Below, piece after piece: positions 1 to 11,440 of a DNA stretch of 64,000 bases; position 1 is the first letter of the stretch; each line of letters starts with the position of its first letter. A program made the position numbers and the translations under genes. The notes beneath the pieces were generated by a model. That model worked only from the letters and a program-made list of their open reading frames with translations, was not told where the DNA came from and made no database searches. The DNA comes from Odobenus rosmarus divergens (taxonomy: Eukaryota; Chordata; Mammalia; Carnivora; Odobenidae), in assembly GCF_000321225.1 (NCBI RefSeq), contig NW_004450402.1, forward strand, positions 802,043 through 866,042, read 5' to 3'.

Positions 1-67
1 AATGTATGGTGGTTAACATAACAATAAAAAAATTATTAAAAAAAAATAAAAATAAAAAAAAATAAAA
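1..67 (+). mobile_element. L1 3' end, cut by the window edge
   Basis: The sequence ATGTATGGTGGTTAACATAA followed by an A-rich tail matches the end of the complete small L1 insert at 5092-5313. Only the last bases of the 3' UTR and the tail are visible, so strand is clear but length and 5' end are unknown. Confidence 0.85.
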
Positions 68-878
68 TGGGGAGACAAGTATTTCAACCAAATCTCACAG
101 GTCTGGTGTGGTCATGAGAGTAAAGCATTTATAAGAATGTTTATAAGAGCTTAATATTTGAATTCTGGAACTTGTGGATATATATAAACATAACAAGTAG
201 TGTGTTTTTCTTGCCTGAAGGATTCTGAAATTGGAGACAGTACAGAGCCCCTACTGATGGATGGTTGGGGAAAAAGGGAATGGGGAAAGTCTATACTCCT
301 AGTTTTTAGCATGGCAAGGAGAGATGAGGTCCCCATGGCCAGATGGACACAGCAGACATTAGGTAGGGTTGGGCACTATAGAAGTGATAAGAGTCAGGTT
401 CAAGGAAACTTGTAGGTAGTTAAAGAACACAGAACTCATGTCAGGGACTTTTGCCATGTGTAAGTCTCATGAGGACTTTTGAAGACTGCTACCTAAGCCT
501 CATGAGGAAAAAAAAAAAAAAAAAAAAACATTTAAATGAATACTACAAAGGAGCATTGGAAGCCAGCCATTGATATCCAAGTGGTAGCTTCATAAGAGGA
601 GGAACTAAGAAAACATTATTTGAGTAAGTAGTTTTCATTTACTGAAACTTTAAAAAATAATTTTAATATACCTGCAAGTCTACTTGGTACAAAGTAATTT
701 TTAACACAGCATGAAAGCAGTTAGAGTCAACATTTTTTTCATTTTAGAAAAGATTGATGCTAAGGTCAATATGCTTAAGAAGCTAAGAGAATATTCTATA
801 AGTATTTGAAAGTAGATGAATTACTCTGCTTATTTGACTTTTATATATTTGTATTTTTATTTCTAAGAGGGAAAGATA
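68..878. other. No gene seen; A21 run
   Basis: AT-rich sequence without a recognisable repeat family. The only simple-sequence feature is a run of 21 A at 508-528. Open frames of 61 and 71 codons overlap on opposite strands at 151-415; they have no recognisable domain and are probably chance. Confidence 0.6.
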
Positions 879-892
879 TGTACTAAATTCTT

Positions 893-1065
893 TTTTTTTA
901 AAGATTTTATTTATTTATTCATGAGAGCCAGAGAGAGAGGGAGGCAGAGGGAGAAGCAGGCTCCCCACTGAGCAGGGAGCCCGATGCGGGACTCAATCCC
1001 AGGACCTTGGGATCATGACTTGAGCCGAAGGCAGACGCTTAACCATCTGAGCCACCCAGGCACCC
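893..1065 (-). mobile_element. Carnivore tRNA-Lys SINE, antisense
   Basis: A T-run followed by AAAGATTTTATTTATTTATT at the left and GAGCCACCCAGGCACCC at the right is the reverse complement of the carnivore SINE. A 14-bp target-site duplication TGTACTAAATTCTT flanks it at 879-892 and 1066-1079, so the element is complete. Confidence 0.95.
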
Positions 1066-1079
1066 TGTACTAAATTCTT

Positions 1080-3154
1080 ATTAAAGGAATAGCAACAACA
1101 AAAATGCAAAAGGATGATTCTCTTAGTAATATTTATAACTTTATAGTAAATATAGAAATCCAAAAATAATAATATGCAGTGATTTTATAATAAAATATAA
1201 TAAAACATGATGACATCTAACCTGATGTTTAATCTAACAGTTGGCTTGCTACTCTCTCAAATATAAATTGTCTATGTGGGTTTGGTTAATTTAAGAGAGA
1301 TATCCTTGACATCAACCTAAATTGGATAGATTCTAGCCAAGATTTTACCAGGGATGGGGGAAAGTAAGTTCCAAGAAAAAAATGAATAGAAGCAATCCAT
1401 TGCCCCTATCATTATATACTGACTCATAAGAAAACCAATCCTCTGGAAGTTACTCTTTCACCTTGACAATAAGCAATGAAGCCCACTAGTTATATTATTA
1501 CCTATTCTTAAATGTTTTCACCTTGATAATTTCACTTTATTTGCTAAAACCAGACTTTGCAGAAAAGTATAACATTTTCTGTGGCTGCCATTCTTTCAAG
1601 GCTGATTAAATCTATAGTTGACTGCTTCAGGATGGTTTCATTATTACTTTTAAGCAATTAATTGATTTCTTGATGCCTACTCTTCTTTCACAATACAAAG
1701 AAGATTTCACTTTTTGTCGCATCTTCCCACTGAAGGGGTGATACACATCTCAGAGATGTTTTGTGTGCAGGAAGATACATTGTCGCCTGGCTATTTTCCC
1801 AGTCTTCCCATACATAAGTATGACGATCACACTACTGCTTCTGAAATACTTAGATCTAAAGTGGTCCTGGCTGTCTTTTATGCTAGAAAGTCAGCCAAAT
1901 ACTGTGCTGATAGTGCTATCATGGTCTGTCATAGCCTTGTTCAATATTAGATCAAAGCCTGCTGAAGTACCTAAATTAGATTAGCTATTTTACCTTTGTC
2001 ATCAAAACCATTTGGCTTCAAGCAGTTTTGTGGAATATAGTAATTTAAATCTCTCTCTCTTTCTATCTCTCTGTCTCTTCTCTTTCATTACAGTTTATGA
2101 CTACAAAGATTCTATATATTACATAGGCCATATGTGTCTTCCTGTGTGGTCTCCATCAGGGCCTAAACATAGTTTTCAGGAGAAAAGCTTATTGTCTTAT
2201 CTTACATTTTCATAAGGGATATGGGCAGTTTGATAGCCGTCATGGCCAACACCATGTTTGTTTGTTTGTTTGTTTTTACAAGAACAAAGCAACATGCATA
2301 GTTCAAGATGAAGAGACTGCTGGCTGACCATTTGAAAGAATTTAAAATGTCCAAATGTTTTTGTTTTTTGTTTTGGGGTTTTTTTTGTTTTTTTTTTTGA
2401 GAAGCTTATCTTTGCCTGGGTAAAAAAAATAATAATAATAATATGACAGCACACAAGGATGGTTGCACAAGACTGAATGAGGCCAGAACAGAGTGGTCAT
2501 ACTGAATTGGAAAATGATTCTGACAAGTTTCCATCAGTATTAAAACAATCAGGTGGTCCCTGGAGGTCTCTGGGCAAGCACAGCACTGTCAAAAGTGCTT
2601 AGCTGTTTCAGAAAGCATGGGAAGGTTTCTTTATGATGGTTTCTCCCTATCAGTGCTTAGTGTTCAATTCCCCTAGTGGAAACTTACTTATATATCCACA
2701 GACTTAGACTTCCTTTCTCTCAAATGTACCAGGAAGCAAAAGTTTATGATTTGGAAAAAAGGACGAGGAAGTTAAAATCTGTGATTTAATTTTGGATGCA
2801 GCCTCTTAGAGGGATTAGTGGGTGGGTGGGAAGACCTGCAACAGGCTGTGGGGAAAAAGAACACTTTTAGAACCACTGTTCCCAAGTACACTAGCTCCAT
2901 ATGGGGAACCTGGAAGCTGGATTAAATTAGAAATTTTTCGAGAAGATGGACAGTACAGCACTTCTACCTTTCCGATCTGATGTTTATAACAGGCTAAGGC
3001 CTCCAGGCCCGAGTAGTAAACAAAGAGCAGAATAGCTGAGCACTTTTGACCTTTCTGAATTAGTGCACTGGTGCTGCCCCAATTTATACTGTTCACCCTC
3101 ACCTGTCTTCTGCTCCTAGATTCTAGAAAAGATGCAATCTTGCAAGTACTTGAG
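1080..3154. other. No gene seen; unassigned sequence with simple repeats
   Basis: Mostly unique-looking AT-rich DNA. It holds a CT-rich stretch (about 2051-2083), a (TTTG)n run near 2256-2277, a T-rich run near 2357-2400 and a short (AAT)n near 2429-2443. The minus-strand frame at 2815-3189 (124 codons) is the longest open frame outside a recognised repeat, but I see no domain, homology or promoter. Confidence 0.55.
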
Positions 3155-3265
3155 AGTGTGGTCTGAGGTACGAGATGCCAGGAAACCACATCTTATTCAC
3201 TTCTGCATCCCAGTGCCTAGCACAAAGAAGATACTCAGAAAATGTCTCACAGAATAAAAAGAACT
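3155..3265 (+). repeat. L2 (LINE) 3'-end fragment
   Basis: The order CATCTTATTCACTTCTGCAT, then CCCAGTGCCTAGCACAAAG, then a diverged relative of the usual CTCAATAAATGTT ending matches the 3' tail of the ancient L2 LINE. It is heavily diverged and has no intact target-site duplication, as expected for this age. Confidence 0.65.
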
Positions 3266-3929
3266 ATTTCCCAGACAATTTTCAAGTCTGTTAACAACTT
3301 CAATAAGATTCAGCTTTCCTTTCATGTAGACTGAAAATATTAGTGGTCATATTTTGTGGAGTCATTTCAAGAGCTAAGTGGGAAAAAGCATATCAGCATA
3401 TTTTAATTCTTAGACTTAAAAGATACATAAAGGGTTATATATTTGAAAGATGTATTCAGGTGCTGAATATTTTGAAAATTAATATTGATTTTTCTTGAAG
3501 TATCCTGTATGCCAAATGATTTCTTAAAATTGATTGAAGTTTAATATTTGCTTGGTTGTTTTCTTTACAACAAATTAACCAGAAGAGAGAGAGATTTGCA
3601 AGAACTTCTAATTGAAAATCAAGGACTCTCATTTTATAACTGAAAGTTTAATAATCTTGTCATATCTGGATATTTATTAATTATTAAATTTCTACATCTT
3701 CATCATCATGCTTTTTTTCTCCCCAACCAAACATGGTCAAGTATTAAGGTCATTGAACACTGACTTATTTATGTGAGATACCTCCCAATGGTGAGTCAGG
3801 GCTATCAATCATTTATCATGTACCACTGAAGAAAAACTTTGAAATATGACAAACTAGGGTTAGACTTAAGGAATTAAGTTAGGTCAATCAATCTTGGGGG
3901 AGATGGATTACTTAGTGAAATAGCTCTTA
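3266..3929. other. No gene or repeat recognised
   Basis: AT-rich sequence with no open frame worth noting and no repeat family that I recognise. Confidence 0.5.
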
Positions 3930-3943
3930 ATAGTAGCAGATCT

Positions 3944-5058
3944 TCTTACTAGACATGTTTATGCAGGCAAGGGAAACAAAAGCAAAAATGAACTATTGGG
4001 ATTTCATTAAAATAACAAGCTTCTGCACAATGAAGGAAACAATCAACAAAATTAAAAGGCAACCTATGTAATAAGAGAAGATATTTGCAAATGGCATATC
4101 TGATAGAGGATTAGTATCCAAAATCTATAAAGAACTCATCATACTCAACACCCCCAAAGTAAATAATCCAGTTAAGAAATGGGCAGAAGACATGAATAGA
4201 CATCTTTCCAAAGAAGACATCCAATGGCCAACAGATACATGAAAAGATGCTCAACATCCCTCATCATCAGGGAAATACAAATCAAAACCTCAATGAGATA
4301 CCACCTCAAACCTGTCAGAATGGCTAAAATTAACAACTCAGAAAAAACAGATGCTGGTAAGGATCTGAGAAAGGGGAACCCTCTTACACTGTTGGTGGGA
4401 ATGCAAACTGGTGCAGCCACTCTGGAAAACAGTATGAAGATTCCTCAAAAAGTTAAAAATAGAGCTACCCTATGACCTAGCAATTGCACTACTATTTATT
4501 TACCCAAAGGATACAAAAATACTGATTTGAAGGGACACATGCACCGCAGTATTTATAGCAGCATTATCAACAAGAGCCAAATTATGGAAAAAAACCCAAA
4601 TGTCCATGGACTAATGAATGATAAAGAAGATATGGTGTATATATACAATGGAATATTATGCAGTGATAAAAAAGAATGAAATGTGGATGGAGCTAGAGTA
4701 TATTATACTAAGCAAAACAAGTCAATCAGAGAAAGACAAATATCATATGATATCATTCATATGTGGAATTTAAGAAACAAAATAGATGAACATAGGGGAA
4801 AGGAAAAAGGAAACAAAGAGAGGGAGGCAAACCATAAGAGAATCTTAACTATAGAAAACAAATTGAGAGTTGCCTGAGGGGAGGTGGGGGAGGGGATGGG
4901 CTGGATGGATAATGGGTGTTAAGGAGGGCACTTATTGTGATGAGCATTGGGTGTTGTATGTAAGTGATGAATCACTAAATTCTACTCCTGAATAACTAAT
5001 ATTACACTATATGTTAACTAACTGAAATTTAAATAAAAACTTGAAAAAAAATAAAAAA
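3944..5058 (+). mobile_element. 5'-truncated L1 (end of ORF2 plus 3' UTR)
   Basis: It carries the C-terminal part of L1 ORF2 followed by a 3' UTR ending in TGAAATTTAAATAAAAACTT and an A-rich tail. The same stretch exists in the larger L1 at 56600-57700. The probable target-site duplication is ATAGTAGCAGATCT at 3930-3943 against ATAGTAAGATCT at 5059-5070, a 2-base difference. About 1.1 kb remains of an element that is 6-7 kb when complete. Confidence 0.9.
3960..4790 (+). pseudogene. L1 ORF2 C-terminal remnant
   Basis: Frames at 4224-4475 and 4683-4877 contain peptides typical of the C-terminal region of L1 ORF2p, such as [12 protein letters not shown] and ETIN-like blocks, in different frames and separated by stops. 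The protein is the reverse transcriptase/endonuclease of LINE-1. Here only the region after the polymerase domain survives, so no activity is possible. The reading frame is broken, and short shadow frames on the minus strand (4172-4420) should be ignored. Confidence 0.85.
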
Positions 5059-5091
5059 ATAGTAAGATCTAAAATTAGAATATAAAATTAA

Positions 5092-5313
5092 GACAAACCA
5101 TTAGAGACGATGGACTCTGAAAAACAAACTGAGGGTTCTAGAGGGGAGGGGGGTGGGGGGATGGGTTAGCCTGGTGATGGGTATTAAAGAGGGCACATTC
5201 TGCATGGAGCACTGGGTGTTATGCACAAACAATGAATCATGGAACACTGCATCAAAAACTAATGATGTAATGTATGGTGGTTAACATAACAATAAAAAAA
5301 TTATTAAAAAAAA
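5092..5313 (+). mobile_element. Short young L1 3' UTR insertion (222 bp)
   Basis: A severely 5'-truncated L1 that contains the G-rich 3' UTR tract (near 5142-5165), the ATGGAGCACTGGGTGTTATG block and the terminal TTAACATAACAATAAAAAAA. It is bounded by a perfect 15-bp target-site duplication AGAATATAAAATTAA at 5077-5091 and 5314-5328. It landed just downstream of the older L1 at 3944-5058. Confidence 0.95.
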
Positions 5314-5328
5314 AGAATATAAAATTAA

Positions 5329-5691
5329 TGATTGCAGTTATTTCCTCAAAATCCATGTTAAATTCCTTATCGTTGGATTTGGTTGCAGGTGAGGAACAAG
5401 AAGCAGGAACATTTTTCATTCGTGACATGCCAGCATTTAAGCTTGCATTGCTTGTTCTTTAGAAGCACCGCTCTCATGTCAAACGTGGAATTCTTCTCTT
5501 GCCTAAATTTAGGTGAGGGGAAACAGAAGAGGGCATAGTTTAAATTTGCTCTTCATTATCCTTTCAAATACATTGACTATGTCATGATACCTTTTTTCTT
5601 ATTCAAGAACTTAGTCTTTCTCAAGTCAAAGCTTAATGGGGGAGGGGGCATTTGTCCCCCTCTGCTTTCTGCTAATAAACCCCCCTTTTAA
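5329..5691. other. No gene seen
   Basis: Unassigned sequence. A plus-strand frame (5274-5462) starts inside the L1 tail and is not a credible gene. Confidence 0.5.
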
Positions 5692-5704
5692 AAGAAGAAA
5701 TGTT

Positions 5705-5902
5705 GGGGCGCCTGGGTGGCTCAGTCATTGAGCGTCTGCTTTCGGCTCAGGTCATGATTCCAGGTCCTGGGATCAAGCCCCGCATCGGGCTCCCTGCTCG
5801 GCGGGAGGCCTGCTTCTCCCTCTCCCACTCCCCCTGCTTGTGTTCCCTCTCTCACTGTGTCTCTCTCTGTCAAATAAATAAATAAAATCTTTAAAAAAAA
5901 AG
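5705..5902 (+). mobile_element. Carnivore tRNA-Lys SINE
   Basis: Full-length copy from GGGGCGCCTGGGTGGCTCAG to AAATAAATAAATAAAATCTT plus A-tail. The target-site duplication AAGAAGAAATGTT lies at 5692-5704 and 5903-5915. The tRNA-like part covers roughly the first 75 bases, with recognisable A-box and B-box regions of a pol III promoter. Confidence 0.96.
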
Positions 5903-5915
5903 AAGAAGAAATGTT

Positions 5916-6657
5916 AAATAGCTTCGTTTCCTCATGAATAAGAAGCCCAATTTAAACAGGAAATACTGAAAAAATTAATATTTCTAAAATATTATCCAAC
6001 TATACCTGAAACTGAAATTGGGAAAAAAATCTGGCAAAGTTTTATCCTCAAGAAATGCTTACTGAATTGAATTAAAGTATGTATGATATATATTTTAGAA
6101 TAAAATCTATTTAAAAGATCCTTGCTGGTTGATATCACATTGTATTGATGTGCTCTCTCTTCTAAACGTATCACGTAAGAGTGAATATAAAGGTTCCTAT
6201 ACTAAGTACGGATTTTGCTCACTGAATAATGAAGTCAGTAAGGAACTCATAAATTGCTGAGTATAAATTACCACTGCTGAATGCTTCCATTGCCTAATAT
6301 TTTTCCTTTAAGGAAGATTTAATTCTACTTACTGAACATAAGTATTTCATGCATAAGAACTTGGAAAGTACTTTCCTCAAATTTTTGAATATTTTCATTG
6401 TCATTTGTTTATAATTACTCCCTTCTGTGAAAAATGAGAATCACAAATATGCAGAGATTAAGGCATAAGGATTTTTTTTTGCATTCATTATATCACAAAA
6501 ATGTAAGCTATATCAGAGCAAATATTCTGAGATTTTCATTCAGATTTCAAAGTTATTTTCCAAATTACCATTGTATCTGTATGGAAAATGCTGAATGTAT
6601 ATATTTGTGCATTGAAGTAAATTTACCATTGCACTTTGAAACTATTCCCTCACTTAA
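5916..6657. other. No gene or repeat recognised
   Basis: AT-rich sequence. The frame at 6434-6712 (92 codons, plus) runs into the neighbouring LTR and has no recognisable domain. Confidence 0.5.
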
Positions 6658-7045
6658 TGTATTGTGGTTTCCTAGGACTGCTGTAACAAGTACCACAAAC
6701 TGGGTGGCTTGAACAACAGAAATTTATTGTCACAGTTCTAGAGGCTTCAAAACTGAGTTGTTGGCAGGCTGGGATTTGTTCTATGCCTCTGTCCTCGGTT
6801 TGTTGGTAGCTTCTTCTCCCTGTGCCTCTTTACATGTGCATCTATCTCTGTGTTCAAATTTCTCCTTTTATGTGGACATCAGTCATATTGGATTATAGCT
6901 TATTCTAATGACCTCATATTAACTATTTGTATCTGCAATGACCCTCTTTCCAAATAAGATCACATACTCAGCTACTGGGAGTGAAGATATCAACAATGAA
7001 TTTTGGAGGGGAGTATAAAATTGAACCCAGAGTTCTCACATAGCT
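6658..7045 (-). repeat. MaLR-type LTR (MST/MLT1 group), antisense
   Basis: CTGCTGTAACAAGTACCACA, then AAACTGGGTGGCTTGAACAA, CAGAAATTTATTGTCACAGT and finally a diverged TATCAACAATGAATTTTGG follow, in reverse, the layout of mammalian MaLR solo LTRs. The reverse of AGAAATTTATT contains the AATAAATTTCT poly(A)-signal block of the family. It is an ancient non-coding copy. Confidence 0.8.
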
Positions 7046-8281
7046 TTTGGCAGGAGGCCCCAGATCCTCACTGGTTGTTGGCAGAAAGCCTTAATTCCTT
7101 ACAACATGGGCCTTTCCATAGATATAGCTGACAACTCATTATAATTTTACAATGTTTTAAAAATACAGCAAATTGCAAAATCTATATTCCAAAACATCAT
7201 GTTATCCTGTGCACATCACTAAAAATCCCATACAATGTTTCTAGAATTTATAAACTGTTTTCATAGGATTGATTTAGCTTCAGTGGTATCATTAGGCATT
7301 ATTCTCTGTATTATAGCAGGAAAATTATTTTTAAAAAAATTAAAATTATTTAAGCATGATGATTAATATTATCCAAATTCAGTTAAGTGCCTAAAACTAG
7401 AGAGGCTTTGGAAATAACAAATGTGAGGAAGAAAAAGGAAAAAAAAAAGATTAGAGTAAAATTCAAGAATATCTGATAATAGAGCAATGTCTCACAATTT
7501 AGAAAATGTTTTTACTAATCCTAATTTATCCCAACATAAAAATAATCATTTTAGAAGAGCAAAACCCAGATTTTGTGAGATTTTTTTGGATGGTAACTAA
7601 TTATGTAGTTTCAGTATTTTACTTCCAGTGAAAAATCCCTACAATTAGTTTTGAGGTAGAACAGAATCCCATTCAAGAAACTGCTATAGTTTTGATAAAT
7701 TTAAGATTATTTTAGAATTTAATTGTCAAGTAGAAATGAATTATTTGTAAATCCTCTCACCAGGGAAAATTTCAACTTCTAGTGTCTCTAAAGATAAGAA
7801 GGTTAAGTATGGATATCTCTTACAATAATACTTACAGCAGAGCCAAATGTCTTCTTTACCTCTAGATTTAAACCTGGAAACATAATACAGTTTTAAGGGC
7901 TCAGCAGAAAAATCCCATGGTGTATGTATTTATGCCTCTATTTCCTTATTATGAGTTTTGAAATGATTAACTTGATATCCTCCCCTAAGAAACGAAGATA
8001 TTTGCAACCAGAAAGAAGCCATTACTAATAACCATAAAGCCCTGAAATTAAAACTTAAATTATGATTTAGAGTGCATAAAAGCAATTTTAAAATGTAAAG
8101 TATTAATATTGATTTATATATTCTCATTTGATATCAAACCAAATTAAACCAAAACAAATTCGGTGACTGACAAATTACTTTAAAAAACTATTTGACAATA
8201 AAATAGAATAGTATACTTATAAAGAATTTATAAGCATATATTTAAATTCTGGATTACAAAAAAGGAAAATGTACTTAAAAA
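7046..8281. other. No gene or repeat recognised
   Basis: AT-rich DNA. The 65-codon minus-strand frame at 7930-8127 shows nothing beyond AT-rich chance coding. Confidence 0.5.
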
Positions 8282-8291
8282 TTTAATGTTA

Positions 8292-8485
8292 GGGCACCTG
8301 GTTGGCCCAGCCAGTTGAACATCAGACTCTTGGTTTTGGCTCAGGTCATGATCTCAGGGTTGTAGCATTGAGCCCTGACTCGGGCTCCATGCTCACTGGG
8401 GAGTCTGCTTGAGAATTCTCTCCCACGACTCGACTCATGGTATCTCTCTGTCAAATAAATAAAATAAATAAAACCTTTAAAAAAC
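8292..8485 (+). mobile_element. Carnivore SINE, diverged
   Basis: It begins GGGCACCTGGTTGGCCCAGC and ends with an AAATAAATAAAA tract. The direct repeat TTTAATGTTA flanks it at 8282-8291 and 8486-8495. Many substitutions against the other copies suggest an older insertion. Confidence 0.92.
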
Positions 8486-8495
8486 TTTAATGTTA

Positions 8496-10753
8496 AACTG
8501 AAAGTCAATCAACATTTTTGAGTTTACAATAGTGAAAAATGGCAAATATACAATATTAAATATACATAAAATATAATCTTCTAATGTTACCTAATAATTT
8601 TCCTATATTAATACAGTTAATATTATCTCCTTATCCTCTCAAAAGAATTGAACTTTCTATGAGGATTAATGCAGCATGTGGAAGACATTATTACTTTGAG
8701 CTCCTGGGATTCCCAGTGGCCAAGGGTATTAAATCATAATACCCACATACTGCCTTTTCAATTTTCCTGACATGTTAGCCTTTCAGGCTCCCTAAATTCA
8801 GCAGTGACATTATGATGTGACTTTGTGTCCAAAATTTGATTGGTATTGTAGCGTATTTGTATTTCAGGATACATATATCATAACTGCTATATGAAAATTA
8901 TTGCAATTTTATTAACATTGCATGACAAGATTTCCATGGGAACATCTAAACATCATTTTAAAAGTCATGAAGAAATGCACTGAACTTTACATTTCCTATT
9001 TTTATGTATCCTTTATATTCTTCAATCTCCTTTATAATTTATATGCTAATCTGTTAACTAAAAAAATTAGTATTTATTAGTTAATACTACTTAGACTTAA
9101 TTCTTAATAGTACATCCGATTCATGTATGAGTCAAAGGTATATAGTTCATACAGGCTTTATATCTTCTAAGCAAAGTAATTCTCAAAGTGATATCTTATT
9201 GTAACTTTTGGCTCTGCTTTAACTGACAATACTACTCAAAAAAGCCAAGTAAATGTTTTTTCTCCAAAGATCCCAGATGTTTACTCTACTATGTGTGTGT
9301 TTGTGTTTTCTTTTTTCTCTTTTTCAGTTTCCTATAACATCTTGAGAGTGGGAACCAAAACGTAGGAGTGAAAAGCCAGAAAAGAATTTGAGATGTGTCA
9401 TGCGATGGGGAACGAGCCATATGTTCAGAGGTTGGAGAGAACTTCCAAACAGTAAAATTTAGGATATGACTTTAAGTTTCATAATTTTTATTCCACTTAT
9501 TTATTTTTTAGCTTCTTGGTTTATAAGAGGAAACCTTATAATGACTCTTAACTACTTAGAAATAGATACTCTTCTTTATGGTACCAGAGGGATAGGGAAA
9601 AAAAAAAAAGTGAAAAAATTTAAATGGACTTAAAAGATCATGGATGTCCTGTCGAGGTCACCCTAACAAGATATCTCATCCTTTCATTGTTTTTGAGATA
9701 TTTTACAAACCCTCTAAGTGTAGACACTGATAACTAGGCAAATGACTCTTCTCTGTAGAAATTAATTTTACCAGCAAAATTTATTTGATTGCTTCCCTAA
9801 AGACAAACCCATTTATAAATTTACCTCATTTGCACACATGTGCAATTCTTTTAATTTCCCTTTGAACCAGCTGTAATGGCTTACTGGTTTCCTTATTCAT
9901 AAGCTAAGTGAAATCTTTGATATGTATTTATTTTTTAAAATTATTGCATATTATTTCTGGAAATTATTCACCAAGATGTCTGATGAATTCACTTGATATG
10001 AAGCAGCAAATGTGTTGTCAGAGAAATGTTTCTCAGGAGAAGTTTGATCCCAGGCATATATTTTCTTGGTTTGTAGGAGTGAAATCTAAGTGATAAGTAA
10101 ATTTTAACTTTGATATTTCTCTAAGTTTTATTTCTTTTCTTTCCTTTCCTTTTCCCCTCTTTGCTAATATTGTGTTTTCCTTTAGAATATGGTTTGTTCA
10201 CACCTGATGTTATACCCAATTGTGGCAACAATAATGGGGAATTTGGTTTTATGTTCTGACCATTTGATGATCAACAACTGATGCAATGGATTTAATGGTT
10301 ATAGATATTTATGAGCTATTGGTAGGGAGCCAAAAGAGAATCGTTTTTTAGTCTTTTTGTTTGTTGTTTATATATTTGATAAATTTGAAGTCAAACCAAT
10401 TAAGAATTTCATGCCTATCAGAAAGGAAAACAGCACTTTGATATCTGGACTGATGGCTTTTTGTGTTCTTGTGGTTTTATGGAATTACAGAACTGAACCT
10501 ACAAGCTCTCTTTGCATCTATAGGTCTATGTATCTAAAAATCACTAAGGCCTTTACCTCTTGAATGTGAGTATGAAATACTTTCCCATATCTACATAGTA
10601 TTAATAATTTGGGTTAATAGAGTCTCTTAAAGGAAAGCGGTTTTGATTGGTTTATAAACATAAGTGCTTATATAAATTGAATATTGCTAAAATTCCCAGA
10701 AAATAAGGAATATTAAATTTCTTATTATAGAAGCTAACTCAGAAACATTTTAA
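8496..10753. other. No gene or repeat recognised
   Basis: Over 2 kb of AT-rich sequence without a family match. The small frame at 9908-10093 is not convincing. Confidence 0.5.
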
Positions 10754-10769
10754 GAATCCAGGTCCATGT

Positions 10770-10927
10770 GGGGCACCTGGGTGGCTGAGTCAGTTAAGCA
10801 TCTGCCTCTTGATTTGGACTCAGGTCATGATCTCAGGGTTGTGAGACTGAGCCCCATGTTGGACTCCACCTGGGTGTGGAATCTGCTTAAGATTCTCTCT
10901 CTTTCTCCTTCTATAAAAAAAAAAAAA
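10770..10927 (+). mobile_element. Carnivore SINE, short-tailed variant
   Basis: GGGGCACCTGGGTGGCTGAG starts the tRNA-like part. The copy belongs to the variant with CTCTTGATTTGGACTCAGG, and a short CT-rich part leads directly into a 13-A tail. Flanks are imperfectly repeated (AAGAATCCAGGTCC / AAGAATGTAAGTCC). Confidence 0.9.
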
Positions 10928-11212
10928 GAATGTAAGTCCACATAATTAATTGAATTATTGACAGATGAGAATATATTAAATAATTTAGGTTTAAAAGGAA
11001 ATAGCTATCTTTCTGTTGGTTACCAGTTTTAAATATAATAGTCATATATTACTTGATTGTGTTTTTCATAAACTTATATGAGTTTAATAACCAAAATAAG
11101 CTAATGCTACTCCATTATGTTTAATATTATGAAAATTATAAATTTCCTAATTTATAAACTGTCATTATTCTTAAAACTTTTTGTTTCAATAGTACTCATC
11201 TCAGCCAAAGAT

Positions 11213-11434
11213 CCTTTTTATAAAAGGCTTATTTATTTGTTTTAGAGAGAAAGAGAGCACATGGAGGGAGGGACAGAGGGAGAAGGAGAGAGAGAGAGAG
11301 AGAGAATCTCAAGCAGATTCCATACTGAACGTGGAGCCCAATGTGGGGCTCGATCTCACAACCTCGAGATCCTGACCTGAGCTTAAACCAAGAGGCGGAG
11401 GCTTAACCAACTGAGCCACCACCCAGGTGCCTGT
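11213..11434 (-). mobile_element. Carnivore SINE, long variant, antisense
   Basis: Ends with CTGAGCCACCACCCAGGTGC at its tRNA-like end and carries a purine-rich (AG)n block near 11289-11308. Flanking AAAGAT at 11207-11212 and 11435-11440 is the likely remnant of the target-site duplication. Confidence 0.88.
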
Positions 11435-11440
11435 AAAGAT

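Noticed and set aside
2815..3189. 124-codon open frame on the minus strand outside recognised repeats
   Set aside because: No domain, no recognisable homologue, no splice or promoter context; its start overlaps an L2 tail. One frame of this length in 64 kb is expected by chance.
5705..5780. tRNA gene candidate
   Set aside because: The tRNA-Lys-like sequence with A and B boxes is the head of a SINE, flanked by a target-site duplication and followed by CT-rich sequence and A-tail.
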